From contig NZ_CP034464.1 in the NCBI RefSeq assembly GCF_003955735.1, forward strand, positions 1,302,001 to 1,366,000: 64,000 nucleotides of DNA, written 5' to 3'. The translations under genes and the position numbers were made by a program. Source of the DNA: Undibacterium parvum (lineage in GTDB: Bacteria > Pseudomonadota > Gammaproteobacteria > Burkholderiales > Burkholderiaceae_D). Below the pieces are notes generated by a model. It worked only from the letters and a program-made list of their open reading frames with translations, ran no database searches and was not told the origin of the DNA. This document shows positions 9,238 through 17,885 of the stretch, in pieces (positions within the stretch are counted from its first letter, which is position 1; each line of letters begins with the position of its first letter).

Positions 9238-9819
9238 TCAAGGCACCGCTCTGGGGGCGTAACGAAAGCGATACCCAGTCAAGGTATAGGTATTAGCACC
9301 GGGGTCCGTCACCGTCACATCAATTTGCAAGACGTCCGTGTTGGTTATAGTGAGAGTGGTTCCAACCTGAGTGATCAGGACCTTCGCGCTAAAGCCCGTC
9401 ACGCCAACGTCGGTGCCGTTGACATCGTAAATAACCGGCAAATTTAATTTATGGTAGTCCGCCACATTATTCGCAACACGGGCAATGTTGGGCGCATTAC
9501 TGACGCGTGCGCTGCCAGGTAAATTATCTTCAGAATTGGCAGCATTGGCGCAAGCAGCCGCGCTCACGGCAGTGGTGGCATTGGCATCGTCTGGAGAGCA
9601 ATAGGTAAATGCTTGCAATTGAATTTCTTCCAGCAGGGATTCGGCGACGGCTAAGGCTTGCTTGCGAAGCATAGGATCGGCACTAGCCTTGGTCGTGACA
9701 TTCATCACCGACAGTATGCCAACTATGGCGAGGCTGACGATTACGATGAACATGATCAACTCGACCAGAGAGATGCCCTTTTGCTGACGCGGGCGTAGCA
9801 AATGCAACTCAGTGCACAT
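9238..9819 (-). CDS. mshD: MSHA minor pilin MshD
   Basis: A 193-residue pilin-like protein. The leader ends QQKG and the mature protein begins ISLVELIMFIVIVSLAIVG, with isoleucine at +1 and the conserved glutamate at +5. The downstream region ADPMLRKQALAVAESLLEEI is the typical MshD/GspI-like second helix, followed by a cysteine pair in the globular domain. It overlaps the end of mshC by 11 bases. Proposed role: minor pilin of the MSHA tip or priming complex. Confidence 0.87.
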   Translation of the reverse strand: MCTELHLLRPRQQKGISLVELIMFIVIVSLAIVGILSVMNVTTKASADPMLRKQALAVAESLLEEIQLQAFTYCSPDDANATTAVSAAACANAANSEDNLPGSARVSNAPNIARVANNVADYHKLNLPVIYDVNGTDVGVTGFSAKVLITQVGTTLTITNTDVLQIDVTVTDPGANTYTLTGYRFRYAPRAVP

Positions 9820-10282
9820 AGCCGGTTTCGCTCTCTATCGTGATGTCAGTAGAGACACCATCGCCGGTAAAACGAATCACCTTGCTGGACGACGGCTGCC
9901 CCAAGGCATTAAATGAGAATGAGCTAGCTACCGTAAAGATCATTCCTGCAGGCGCTGTCTTTACAAACCAAGCTTGGTCCGCAGGATTAATGACTTGATT
10001 GGCCACCGTAGCACCTCCACATGTGGTCTCGATTGTATAGGTCAGACACATGCTATTGCCGGTAACATTGACGAAGACATCGCGGCGTTGGGCAATAGCG
10101 AGTTTTTGCGCATAACGCACCATGGAAATGCTTTGATCAAAATAGCCGCGGGCATCAAAGGCATTTTTACTTGCAAAGCGAGGAATAATTGCGATCGAAA
10201 GGATGCCGACCAGCACCAGCACCATGACTAGTTCTATCAGGGTAAAACCACGGTAAGCAGAGTAGGCATTCTTATTGACCAT
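9809..10282 (-). CDS. mshC: MSHA minor pilin MshC
   Basis: A 157-residue pilin-like protein with cleavage site YRG-FTLIE, hydrophobic helix LVMVLVLVGILSIAIIPRF and a GspH/MshC-type follow-up DARGYFDQSISMVRYAQKLAIAQRRDVFVNV. The cysteine pair in the CLTYTIETTC segment could form a disulfide loop. It is the first of the overlapping minor-pilin genes C-D-O-P and is separated from the upstream pilin gene by 140 bases, which contain a weak GCGG/CCGC hairpin on the minus strand. Confidence 0.88.
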   Translation of the reverse strand: MVNKNAYSAYRGFTLIELVMVLVLVGILSIAIIPRFASKNAFDARGYFDQSISMVRYAQKLAIAQRRDVFVNVTGNSMCLTYTIETTCGGATVANQVINPADQAWFVKTAPAGMIFTVASSFSFNALGQPSSSKVIRFTGDGVSTDITIESETGYVH

Positions 10283-10422
10283 GTGCCACCCAATGAAAAT
10301 TAACTGAGCACATCAGCGATGATCAGTGAACTACAACAGAAAATCGGTATTGGTAAACGAAAACCAGAAGACTACGGCGGAGTCACTTTCAAACCCACCG
10401 CAGCCTCTTACAATACGCTAAA

Positions 10423-10857
10423 TTAAGTACCAGTTGCAGTGTAAGTAAACGGCACACCACCAACATTGCCGTCACCATAGACCGCTGCGCATTGAGTTGT
10501 CTTGCCAGCCGCTGTCAGTGCGGTATCGGTAACAATATAAAAACTCTTCGCGACCGTAGGACTAGGAAGCGCGCCAACTGCCATAGTAATAACTGGCGAG
10601 ATCAAATCCTTGGCATCCGAACACTTAGCGACCTTGACGCACACATCCGTTGTCACCACAAAATTTTTCGCAGCACAACCAGAATAATTAATCGCACCGG
10701 CAGAACTTAAAGCTCCACCATAGCCCTGTGCCACCGAAGAATTTGCATCACTCCGCAAATCAACAAACTTAGGCAAAGCAGTAGCTGCCAAGATACCCAG
10801 GATCACGATGACCATGACCAATTCAATGAGGGTAAAACCAGATTGTTGCTTGTTCAT
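10423..10857 (-). CDS. MSHA-type major-like pilin (MshA/MshB)
   Basis: A 144-residue prepilin with a short leader MNKQQSG cleaved before FTLIELVMVIVILGILAATALPKF. After the helix comes VDLRSDANSSVAQGYGGALSSA, the segment seen in MshA-type pilins, and two or more cysteines in the C-terminal half for a disulfide loop. The neighbouring prepilin at 10922 is a paralogue, so one is probably the major subunit MshA and the other MshB. Sequence alone does not show which. It follows the neighbour by 64 bases and probably shares its transcript. Confidence 0.85.
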   Translation of the reverse strand: MNKQQSGFTLIELVMVIVILGILAATALPKFVDLRSDANSSVAQGYGGALSSAGAINYSGCAAKNFVVTTDVCVKVAKCSDAKDLISPVITMAVGALPSPTVAKSFYIVTDTALTAAGKTTQCAAVYGDGNVGGVPFTYTATGT

Positions 10858-10921
10858 TTTATTTTCCTTAGTAAGTATTTAAATTGATTTCAAGAATACG
10901 AAATAGTGCGTGAATAAATTC

Positions 10922-11392
10922 TCAGCAGTTCAGTGCCGTGATACCTGCATTACTATAAGTTGGTGCAAAGCCAGCCGCTGTGGGGACTGTATAAGTGACC
11001 GCGCAATTCGGATGGTTGATATCCGGTGTCACGGTAAATACCGTTGCCGTACTGGCCAGCGTGTAATCATTAAAAGCCGCGCCCGAGGTATCGGCAAAAC
11101 CGGCCGCATGTCCTATCGAAGCGTTCGTACTTTGTGGATAGGCATTCGCCATGGTGATATTCGAACCCTCCATAACAACGGTGGTACCGGCCGCCAACTG
11201 CTGGGTCAATTGTATGGAATGCGCCAGCACCGCGGCGGCCTTAATAGAACCGAGCGCCCCATTCATTTTTGCCATACGCGCCTCGGTTTGTAGATTGGCA
11301 AATCGCGGCAAAGCCAGTGCCGACAAAATACCCAAGATTGCAATCACAACGATCAACTCAATTAAAGTAAAGCCAGATAGTTTTTTGTTCAT
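10922..11392 (-). CDS. MSHA-type pilin (MshA/MshB paralogue)
   Basis: A 156-residue prepilin: leader MNKKLSG, then FTLIELIVVIAILGILSALALPRF and the MshB/MshA-like ANLQTEARMAKMNGALGSIKAAAVLAHS. The start at 11392 is chosen because a clear AGGAG lies 7 bases upstream. An earlier ATG in frame would put the SD inside the gene. The cysteine pair lies near the C-terminus (one in the NHPNCAVTYT segment, one as the penultimate residue region ALNC). Upstream lie 186 bases with a terminator-like hairpin for mshG and a 12-bp tandem duplication, so this gene probably has its own promoter. Confidence 0.85.
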   Translation of the reverse strand: MNKKLSGFTLIELIVVIAILGILSALALPRFANLQTEARMAKMNGALGSIKAAAVLAHSIQLTQQLAAGTTVVMEGSNITMANAYPQSTNASIGHAAGFADTSGAAFNDYTLASTATVFTVTPDINHPNCAVTYTVPTAAGFAPTYSNAGITALNC

Positions 11393-11436
11393 GGCACGCT
11401 CCTGCATTTAATGAAATGACTCACGGTAGTAATGCA

Positions 11437-11460
11437 AATTAAGCTGTAAATTAAGCTGTA
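11437..11460. repeat. Perfect 12-bp tandem duplication in the pilin leader
   Basis: The unit AATTAAGCTGTA occurs twice head to tail, 45-68 bases upstream of the pilin start at 11392. It lies between a possible -10 (TATGAT on the minus strand, 11489-11494) and the AGGAG ribosome site, so it would be in the 5' untranslated leader. It may be a binding site or a recent slippage duplication. Confidence 0.6.
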
Positions 11461-11529
11461 AAGAAGACTAGGTATCCGCTGCTCTTTAATCATACTAGCA
11501 AATTACAAAGGGAAATGCACAGAAGTAAC

Positions 11530-11553
11530 AAAAAGCAACAAAATTGGCTTTTT
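11530..11553 (-). terminator. Weak terminator after mshG
   Basis: A 7-bp stem AAAAAGC/GCTTTTT with a 10-base loop lies 26 bases past the mshG stop on the minus strand, ending in a T-rich run. It is weak, but it fits the gap between the machinery genes mshE-mshG and the pilin genes, which usually need higher expression. Confidence 0.4.
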
Positions 11554-11578
11554 ACTTTTTCTATTTTATAAGAGATGC

Positions 11579-12808
11579 CTATTTTTTCAAGGCAACTTTA
11601 CCTAAATCCCAAATCGGCAAGAAGATCCCCAGCGCGAGTATTAAAACCAGAATACCCAAGCCAACAATTAAAATAGGTTCGATATTCGCCGACAGGTTTT
11701 TCAGTTCATACTCGACTTCGTGCTCATACATGCCGGCGATTTCATCCATCAGATCATCAATCGCACCGGTTTCTTCACCGACTGCGATCATCTGCAAGAC
11801 GACCGGAGTAAATACACCGGCCACAGCGGCGGTGCGCAAGATACTCTCGCCCCGCTCTACCCCATCACGCATCTGTTCGATGCGGCTACAAATGTAGGCG
11901 TTGTCCACCGTTTGCGACACCACGGTCAGCGCCTGCACGATAGGCACGCCACTTTTACTGGAGAGCGCAAAGCTGCGGGCAAACCGCGCCAGGGTGCCCT
12001 TGAGAATAATTCGACCCACAATGGGGAAGCGCAATTTGCTGCGATCCCATAGATAACGCCCTTTGGGAGTCGCGATGAAGCTCATAAAGCCGAACACCAG
12101 CGCCATCATCGCTACCGCAATATGCGGCCAGTACTCGACCACGAAATCGGAGGTCGCAATCAATATTCTGGTCATCAAGGGTAACTCGGCATTAAAGCCG
12201 GCGAATACCTTGGCAAACGCAGGGATTACCCAGATATTGATGATGGCCATCGCCACCACCATCGCGATCATGACGAACATAGGATAGCGTAAGGCACTCT
12301 TGACCCGTTCGCGCATGTCGCGTTCAAACTCAAGATGGGCGTACAGGCGTAAGAAAATATCTTCTAACTGCCCGGTCATCTCACCGACCTTCACCATGCT
12401 GATATAAAACGAAGAAAAAGCCTTGGGGTGGCGTCGCAAAGCGGCCGACAACTCACGTCCAGAGTCGAGCGACTCGCGTAAATCCTGTATCAATTTGGCG
12501 AATGCCTTGCTGACCGCTGATTCTTGTAAGCCCGCCAGTCCGCGCATGATAGGCACACCCGATTTCAATAAGGTATACAACTGCCGGCTAAACAATTGAA
12601 CTTCTATCGGTAGCACCTTCTCTTCGGTCCAGCGCTGCCACCAATTGAGCTCTCCCCCCACAACGGGTTTTCGAGTGCTATTGATTTGCACAGGCGTAAT
12701 TCCGGAATTAAACAATTGACTAGCGAGCGCATTTGCATCGGTGCTTTCGAGCACCCCTTCGACCATTTCGCCGCGCGCATTTCTGGCTTTATAGGCAAAA
12801 TAAGGCAT
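11579..12808 (-). CDS. mshG: MSHA inner-membrane platform protein MshG
   Basis: A 409-residue polytopic inner-membrane protein of the GspF/PilC family. The N-terminus MPYFAYKARNARGEMVEG is the family hallmark. Two homologous T2SF domains lie at about residues 70-195 and 270-395, each ending in long hydrophobic helices (MFVMIAMVVAMAIINIWVIP; PILIVGLGILVLILALGIF). It transmits force from the MshE ATPase to the growing pilus. The stop codon of mshE is 1 base upstream of its start, so the two are co-translated. Confidence 0.93.
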   Translation of the reverse strand: MPYFAYKARNARGEMVEGVLESTDANALASQLFNSGITPVQINSTRKPVVGGELNWWQRWTEEKVLPIEVQLFSRQLYTLLKSGVPIMRGLAGLQESAVSKAFAKLIQDLRESLDSGRELSAALRRHPKAFSSFYISMVKVGEMTGQLEDIFLRLYAHLEFERDMRERVKSALRYPMFVMIAMVVAMAIINIWVIPAFAKVFAGFNAELPLMTRILIATSDFVVEYWPHIAVAMMALVFGFMSFIATPKGRYLWDRSKLRFPIVGRIILKGTLARFARSFALSSKSGVPIVQALTVVSQTVDNAYICSRIEQMRDGVERGESILRTAAVAGVFTPVVLQMIAVGEETGAIDDLMDEIAGMYEHEVEYELKNLSANIEPILIVGLGILVLILALGIFLPIWDLGKVALKK

Positions 12809-12809
12809 G

Positions 12810-14513
12810 CTATTCCTCTAGCTGATTGCTGATACGCATCGCTTCGGCCACGGTAGAGACGCCAGACACAACCAGATCGACCGCATATTTTCTGAGCGTG
12901 CGCCCACCCATTTGCTGTTTTGCAACCTTCATAAAATGGGAGGGATCGGCATGATGCGCGGCCTCAACCACGGGCGCGGTCATCTCGAGTAATTCATAGA
13001 CACCGATACGACCGCGGTAACCGGTGCCATTGCAATGACCGCAACCACGACCGGCATGATATTGATGCTGATCCACGCTGTCGCCTAATTCAGCCGTCAG
13101 CCATTCTCTTTCGGTGGCGATCAGTGGTGTGACCTGGCGGCAACTTTCACAAATCACGCGTACCAGCCTTTGTGCCAGCACCGCCTGCAAGGAACTCCCC
13201 ATCATATAGCGCGGCACGCCCATATCGAGCAAGCGTATCGGGGTACTCACTGCATCATTGGTATGCAAGGTAGATAACACCAAATGGCCGGTCATGGCGG
13301 CGCGCATACCGATCTGGGCAGTCTCCTGATCACGCATCTCACCGAGCAGCAAGACGTCAGGATCTTGCCGCAAGGAGGCACGTAGAACTTTGGAAAAACT
13401 TAAGTCTATCTTTTCATTGACCTGCACTTGGTTAATACCGGGCAAGCGATACTCGACCGGATCTTCGACCGTGATGAGTTTTTTCTCCTGGGTATTGAGT
13501 TCAGCCAGAGCGCCATACAGGGTAGTCGTCTTACCGCTACCGGTAGGACCGGTGACCAGCACCAAACCATTTGGGCGTTTGATGATGGCGCGAAATCTTT
13601 CCAGCATCTGCTTAGGCATGCCTATCTTATCCAGATTGAGCGTGCCACCACCTTGATTCAATAAACGCATGACGACTGATTCGCCATATTGAGTCGGCAT
13701 GGTCGAGATACGCACGTCGATATTTTGTTGCCTGACCTTAATCGCAAAACGGCCATCCTGGGGCATGCGTTTTTCTGAGATGTCCATGTCCGACATCAGT
13801 TTTAAACGCAGCGCTAAAGAGCTGGCGATTTTACTATCCGCCTCGGTTTGCAGATGTAAAACGCCATCGATGCGAAAGCGTATCTGCAGGCGTTTTTCTT
13901 GCGGCTCAATATGAATATCTGAAGCCCGCACTTGAGTGGCATCATCAAACACCGACTGCAGTAATTTAACCACAGGTGCGTCTTCCATCCCCGGCGAAAT
14001 CCCGAGCGCACCGAAATCAACATTGGTGTCGCCTAACTCTTGCTCCAGTTCGCGGGCGAAATCGGTAATATCTTCGGTACGGCGATACACGTTGTCGATG
14101 GTGGACAATAATTCAGTCTCGTTCACCACCGCCAGCAATATATCGCTCTTGAGTATGCGGCCGATCTCGTCGTAGGCAAACAGATCAGTAGGGTCGGCCA
14201 TTCCAACCAGGAGCGCCCCTTCTTTTTGCTCGAGTACGATGGCGCGAAAACGCCTAGCCTGCATCTCGGGCAGCAAGCGCACCGCATTCGGATTGATATT
14301 GAGCTGTTTTAAATTCAGGTAAGGGATATTGAGCTGCCTGGCCAGCGCCCCGGAAATTTGATCTTCACTAACAAAACCGTTTTCAACAAACAAGCGACCG
14401 AGTTTGCGCCCAGTACGTTTTTGTTCAGTCAAGGCAAACTGCAACTGCTCTTCCGACATCAGCTTTTGTTGCAATAAGATTTCGCCTAAGCGAATTTTTT
14501 CTGGCCTTGCCAT
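12810..14513 (-). CDS. mshE: MSHA extension ATPase MshE with c-di-GMP-binding N-domain
   Basis: A 567-residue GspE/PilB-type ATPase that powers pilus extension. The start at 14513 (MARPEKIRLGEILL) is preceded by GGGGA. Residues 8-60 carry two tandem MshEN-type motifs (RLGEILLQQKLMSEEQLQ and KLGRLFVENGFVSEDQIS), the module known to bind cyclic di-GMP in Vibrio MshE. Walker A GPTGSGKT lies at about 322-329, the Walker B region DVLLLGEMRD near 385, and a zinc tetracysteine (CESC plus CGHCNGTGY) near 440-480. It heads the msh cluster. A Shine-Dalgarno and about 90 bases of A+T-rich DNA precede it; the promoter is not clear. Confidence 0.95.
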   Translation of the reverse strand: MARPEKIRLGEILLQQKLMSEEQLQFALTEQKRTGRKLGRLFVENGFVSEDQISGALARQLNIPYLNLKQLNINPNAVRLLPEMQARRFRAIVLEQKEGALLVGMADPTDLFAYDEIGRILKSDILLAVVNETELLSTIDNVYRRTEDITDFARELEQELGDTNVDFGALGISPGMEDAPVVKLLQSVFDDATQVRASDIHIEPQEKRLQIRFRIDGVLHLQTEADSKIASSLALRLKLMSDMDISEKRMPQDGRFAIKVRQQNIDVRISTMPTQYGESVVMRLLNQGGGTLNLDKIGMPKQMLERFRAIIKRPNGLVLVTGPTGSGKTTTLYGALAELNTQEKKLITVEDPVEYRLPGINQVQVNEKIDLSFSKVLRASLRQDPDVLLLGEMRDQETAQIGMRAAMTGHLVLSTLHTNDAVSTPIRLLDMGVPRYMMGSSLQAVLAQRLVRVICESCRQVTPLIATEREWLTAELGDSVDQHQYHAGRGCGHCNGTGYRGRIGVYELLEMTAPVVEAAHHADPSHFMKVAKQQMGGRTLRKYAVDLVVSGVSTVAEAMRISNQLEE

Positions 14514-14604
14514 GCACATCCCCTTTTTGCTCAGCGCTAAAAACGCCAACTTGTGTTTCTATTACAGAAAATTATTGTCTCACATCATCAAAAAAAATCT
14601 AAGC

Positions 14605-15567
14605 CTATTCCAGCTCTGCCAGTACTTTAAGATGGGCTACCACACTAAGTCCCAAGGCAGGCAAGTTATAACCGCCCTCCAGGCAGCTGACGATGCGCCC
14701 CTGCGCATAGGTCTTAGCTACTTGCATCATTTCCTGGGTGATCCAGCGGTAGTCCTCCTCGATCAAATCCATCTGGCCCATATCATCGTCCGTATGGGCA
14801 TCGAAACCGGCCGAAATAAAGATCATTTCTGGTTGATGCAGATGCAGTGCCGGCAGCCATTGCTGCGTGACGATCTGGCGCACCAAATCACCCTGAGTAT
14901 GTGCAGGCACCGGCAGGTTTAGCATATTCCCGGCGGGCTGTATTGTGCCCGAGTAGGGATAAAACGGATGCTGAAAAAAACTCACCATTAAGACCCGCGG
15001 GTCGCCCGCGAAAGCCTGTTCCGTACCATTGCCATGATGCACGTCGAAATCGACTATCGCCACTCTTTGCAGGCCATATACCTGCATCGCATATTCGGCT
15101 GCAATCGCGACATTATTGAACATGCAAAATCCCATAGAAGCTGCGGGAGTCGCATGATGGCCCGGTGGTCGTACCGAGCAAAACGCATTCGCCACCTCGC
15201 CCGCCATCACTGCGTCGGTAGCCGCCAGCGCCGCGCCAGCAGCCGCCAGAGCGGCACGCCAACTATGCGCATTGAGCTTGGTATCGGGGTCCAGCATAAA
15301 ATACTCGGACTCGCCTTTGTCGCCCGGTTCAAGGGAGGCGCTTAGTGCCGGGCAATTGTCCCGCACTCTGGCGATCGCGGCGGCGCTATGCACCAGCGCC
15401 AGAGCGCTCTCCGGCGCTGGTGCAGCTTGCCTATGTTGGAGCGCGCTATGAATCTGACTGCGAACGAGCTGATCAGCGATCGCCTGCAGCCGCGATGGTG
15501 CTTCCGGATGCCATGCCCCCATCTCATGGAGTTGGCAGTCTGTATGAGTATAAAAAGCAGTCGTCAT
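14605..15567 (-). CDS. Histone deacetylase family (acetylpolyamine/acetyl-lysine amidohydrolase-like) protein
   Basis: A 320-residue zinc hydrolase of the arginase/deacetylase fold. Motifs visible in order are the leader HPEAPSRL, SVRPPGHHA (two active-site histidines), VDFDVHHGNGTE (metal ligands Asp and His) and SAGFDAHTDDDMGQM (third metal Asp). Bacterial relatives deacetylate small acetylated amines or proteins; the substrate is not predictable here. The start at 15567 (MTTAFYTH) places the conserved N-terminus normally; an upstream ATG would add 10 residues. It lies 91 bases upstream of mshE on the same strand but is not an msh gene. Confidence 0.88.
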   Translation of the reverse strand: MTTAFYTHTDCQLHEMGAWHPEAPSRLQAIADQLVRSQIHSALQHRQAAPAPESALALVHSAAAIARVRDNCPALSASLEPGDKGESEYFMLDPDTKLNAHSWRAALAAAGAALAATDAVMAGEVANAFCSVRPPGHHATPAASMGFCMFNNVAIAAEYAMQVYGLQRVAIVDFDVHHGNGTEQAFAGDPRVLMVSFFQHPFYPYSGTIQPAGNMLNLPVPAHTQGDLVRQIVTQQWLPALHLHQPEMIFISAGFDAHTDDDMGQMDLIEEDYRWITQEMMQVAKTYAQGRIVSCLEGGYNLPALGLSVVAHLKVLAELE

Positions 15568-15831
15568 GGAATCAGTGTGTCGTCTCGAAGCTAGCATTTC
15601 AGAATTAAAATTGAGCAGCCCCTTGCTTTAAGCACAGCCATAGTGGCAGCTGAGGGCTGGCTGCCAGTGTCAACCTATTTTGGCAATTTTGCAAATGCAG
15701 TGCCGATATTTGTAAAACTAAAAACACAGTGACGCATTTCGGTTTACACTTGCCGCAGGAAAATGCATAGACATCACTAGCAATTTTCAAATTGACTGAG
15801 CACAGATTTTCTACACTACCAAGGCAGATCC

Positions 15832-16752
15832 ATGTTTTCTAAAGTTCACGCGGTTGCCAAGCAGGTCGCGCACATCATCATCGGCAAAGATGAGCAAATT
15901 CGCCAGGCCCTGGTTTGCCTGTTGGCCGGCGGTCACTTATTGATAGAAGATGTGCCTGGCGTGGGCAAAACCACGCTGGCGCATGCACTGGCGATCTCTT
16001 TAGGCTTACAGTTTAACCGCCTGCAATTTACCAGTGATTTGCTGCCGGCCGATGTGGTGGGAGTCTCGATTTTTGACCGGGAAAAAAATCAATTTATCTT
16101 TCATCCCGGGCCTATTTTCACTCAGGTTTTGCTAGCTGATGAGATTAATCGCGCCACGCCCAAGACCCAGTCGGCCTTATTGGAAGCGATGGAAGAACAT
16201 CAAGTCACGGCCGAAGGTAAAACCCGTGAATTGCCTGAGCCTTTTTTTGTGATCGCCACGCAAAACCCGGCGCATCAAGTCGGCACCTTTGCCTTGCCCG
16301 AGTCGCAGCTCGATCGCTTTCTGATGTGCCTGTCTTTGGGCTACCCGGACGCCGCCGCCGAGCGCGCTCTGCTGCTCGGTGAGGATCGCCGCAGCCTGCT
16401 CAAGAGCATGCAGCCGGTGATGCAGGCGCATCAACTGCTAGAGGCGCAACAGGCTTTGCGACAAATTCACACTTCGCCGTCCCTGGTCGATTATGTACAG
16501 GCGCTGGCGCATACCACGCGCCAAGCTGAGTTGTTTGCCGAAGGCATGAGTCCACGTGCGGCGATCGCTCTATTGCAGGCGGCGCGCGCCTGGGCAGCAC
16601 TGGAAGGTCGCGACCATGTGATACCGGAAGACGTGCAGGCGGTCTTGATACCGGTGATCGCACATAGACTGCGACCGCTTAAATCACTGAGTGGCAAGAT
16701 CAGCCCAAGCAGCGAGTTATTGCGCCAACTGATGTTAAAAGTGGCAGTTTAA
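15832..16752 (+). CDS. MoxR-family AAA+ ATPase
   Basis: A 306-residue MoxR ATPase. Walker A VPGVGKTT lies at about residues 41-48, the Walker B segment VLLADEINRATPKTQSALLE near 103-122, and sensor region ATQNPAHQVGTFALPESQLD near 140-160, all family signatures. MoxR proteins act as chaperone-like ATPases and are usually encoded beside DUF58 and transglutaminase genes, as here. The three plus-strand genes form a conserved cassette whose target is unknown but may be envelope-related. A REP-like repeat lies between this gene and the next. Confidence 0.92.
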   Translation: MFSKVHAVAKQVAHIIIGKDEQIRQALVCLLAGGHLLIEDVPGVGKTTLAHALAISLGLQFNRLQFTSDLLPADVVGVSIFDREKNQFIFHPGPIFTQVLLADEINRATPKTQSALLEAMEEHQVTAEGKTRELPEPFFVIATQNPAHQVGTFALPESQLDRFLMCLSLGYPDAAAERALLLGEDRRSLLKSMQPVMQAHQLLEAQQALRQIHTSPSLVDYVQALAHTTRQAELFAEGMSPRAAIALLQAARAWAALEGRDHVIPEDVQAVLIPVIAHRLRPLKSLSGKISPSSELLRQLMLKVAV

Positions 16753-16757
16753 ACAGC

Positions 16758-16840
16758 GGCAGGCCGGAGCCGCATATCCTATGCGCCTCGCAGGCCAGGC
16801 AGGCTGGAAACCCGCATGGAATATGCGCCAGCGGCCTGCC
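16758..16840. repeat. REP-like palindromic repeat, copy 1
   Basis: An 83-base imperfect palindrome with outer arms GGCAGGCCG/CGGCCTGCC and inner arms built on CGCATATyCyATGCG. It is the first of six related intergenic copies in the window (also 33375, 39007, 43117, 49774, 54561). It lies between the moxR and DUF58 genes. Confidence 0.8.
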
Positions 16841-16886
16841 TTCAAATAAAAACCCGAATTTACTCAGATAAGATGATACGCCCAGC

Positions 16887-17885
16887 ATGCAAGCATTGAA
16901 GGCAATCAAGGCGAAATTTCGCCAATGGATATTTCTGGAGCGCCAGCCGGAAAGCGGTGAGGTCTTCCTCAAGCAACGCCGGGTGTTCACGCTGCCCAGT
17001 AAGGCCGGCTGGAATTTTTTGCTGCTCTTACTACTGCTGTTTATCACCTCGACTAATTACAATCTCAATCTCGGCTTTGTACTGACCTTCATTCTGGCTG
17101 CCTGTGCCTGGATCAATGCGTTTCTGGCTTTTCGCAATTTAGCTTATCTGCATCTACTTGCAGGGCCGGTGGCACCGGTGTTTGCTGGCGAAGAAGCACA
17201 ATTTAATCTGAATTTAATGAATCGGCGCAACTATCCACGTTACGCCCTGCATCTGGGTTTTGCAGGCAAAGGCCACGCTGAACAAGCCATCGACATCGCG
17301 GCCAACAGTCGTATCACCGTGCAACTAAGCCAGGCCACCAATCAGCGCGGCATTCAGCCTATCGCTAGAATAAAACTGCAAACCTGGTTCCCCTTAGGCC
17401 TGTTGCGCGCCTGGAGCACCTGGCTGCCCGATGTACACGTGCTGGTCTACCCACAACCGGAAGCGAACCCACCGCCACTACCGAGTTCAGGTCTGGCCAA
17501 TAAGGAAGGGCAAGGCCAAAGCGGTGATGAAGATTTTTCCGGGGTGCGCGCCTATCAAAGCGGCGACCCGCTCAAGCATCTGGCCTGGAAGCACATCGCC
17601 AGAGTCGATCTGGATGCCGGTGGCACGCTGATCTCCAAGCAATTTTCAGGCGGATCTGCCAGCGATATTTTTTTCGATTTCTCGCAGTTAGCAACTCATC
17701 TCGATCTGGAATTACGTTTATCACGCATGACCAGTTGGGTGCTGGAAGCCGACAGCAAAGCCCTCAGCTATGGTTTCAAATTAGGCACGCTGAACCTGGC
17801 AGCGGCCAGCGGCGAAGCACACCGACTCGAATGCCTGCAGGCACTGGCACTGTATCAGTTGCCCACGAATCGGGAGCCAGCATGA
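16887..17885 (+). CDS. DUF58 domain membrane protein
   Basis: A 332-residue protein with a two-helix membrane hairpin at about residues 45-95 (WNFLLLLLLLFITS, FVLTFILAACAWINAFLAF). A C-terminal von Willebrand-like DUF58 segment contains SGDEDFSGVRAYQSGDPLKHLAWKHIAR, with the family's GD.P..I.W-type motif. DUF58 proteins pair with MoxR ATPases. The stop overlaps the start of the transglutaminase gene by 4 bases (ATGA). Function is inferred only from the conserved cassette. Confidence 0.88.
   Translation: MQALKAIKAKFRQWIFLERQPESGEVFLKQRRVFTLPSKAGWNFLLLLLLLFITSTNYNLNLGFVLTFILAACAWINAFLAFRNLAYLHLLAGPVAPVFAGEEAQFNLNLMNRRNYPRYALHLGFAGKGHAEQAIDIAANSRITVQLSQATNQRGIQPIARIKLQTWFPLGLLRAWSTWLPDVHVLVYPQPEANPPPLPSSGLANKEGQGQSGDEDFSGVRAYQSGDPLKHLAWKHIARVDLDAGGTLISKQFSGGSASDIFFDFSQLATHLDLELRLSRMTSWVLEADSKALSYGFKLGTLNLAAASGEAHRLECLQALALYQLPTNREPA

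Noticed and set aside
11393..11578. Sigma-54 promoter for the pilin gene
   Set aside because: A TTGCTA like the -12 element occurs, but the -24 GG at the required 10-base distance is absent.
15605..15790. 61-residue minus-strand ORF between the deacetylase and moxR genes
   Set aside because: It has no recognisable motif, no SD and cysteine-rich composition typical of chance ORFs. The region more likely holds divergent promoters.
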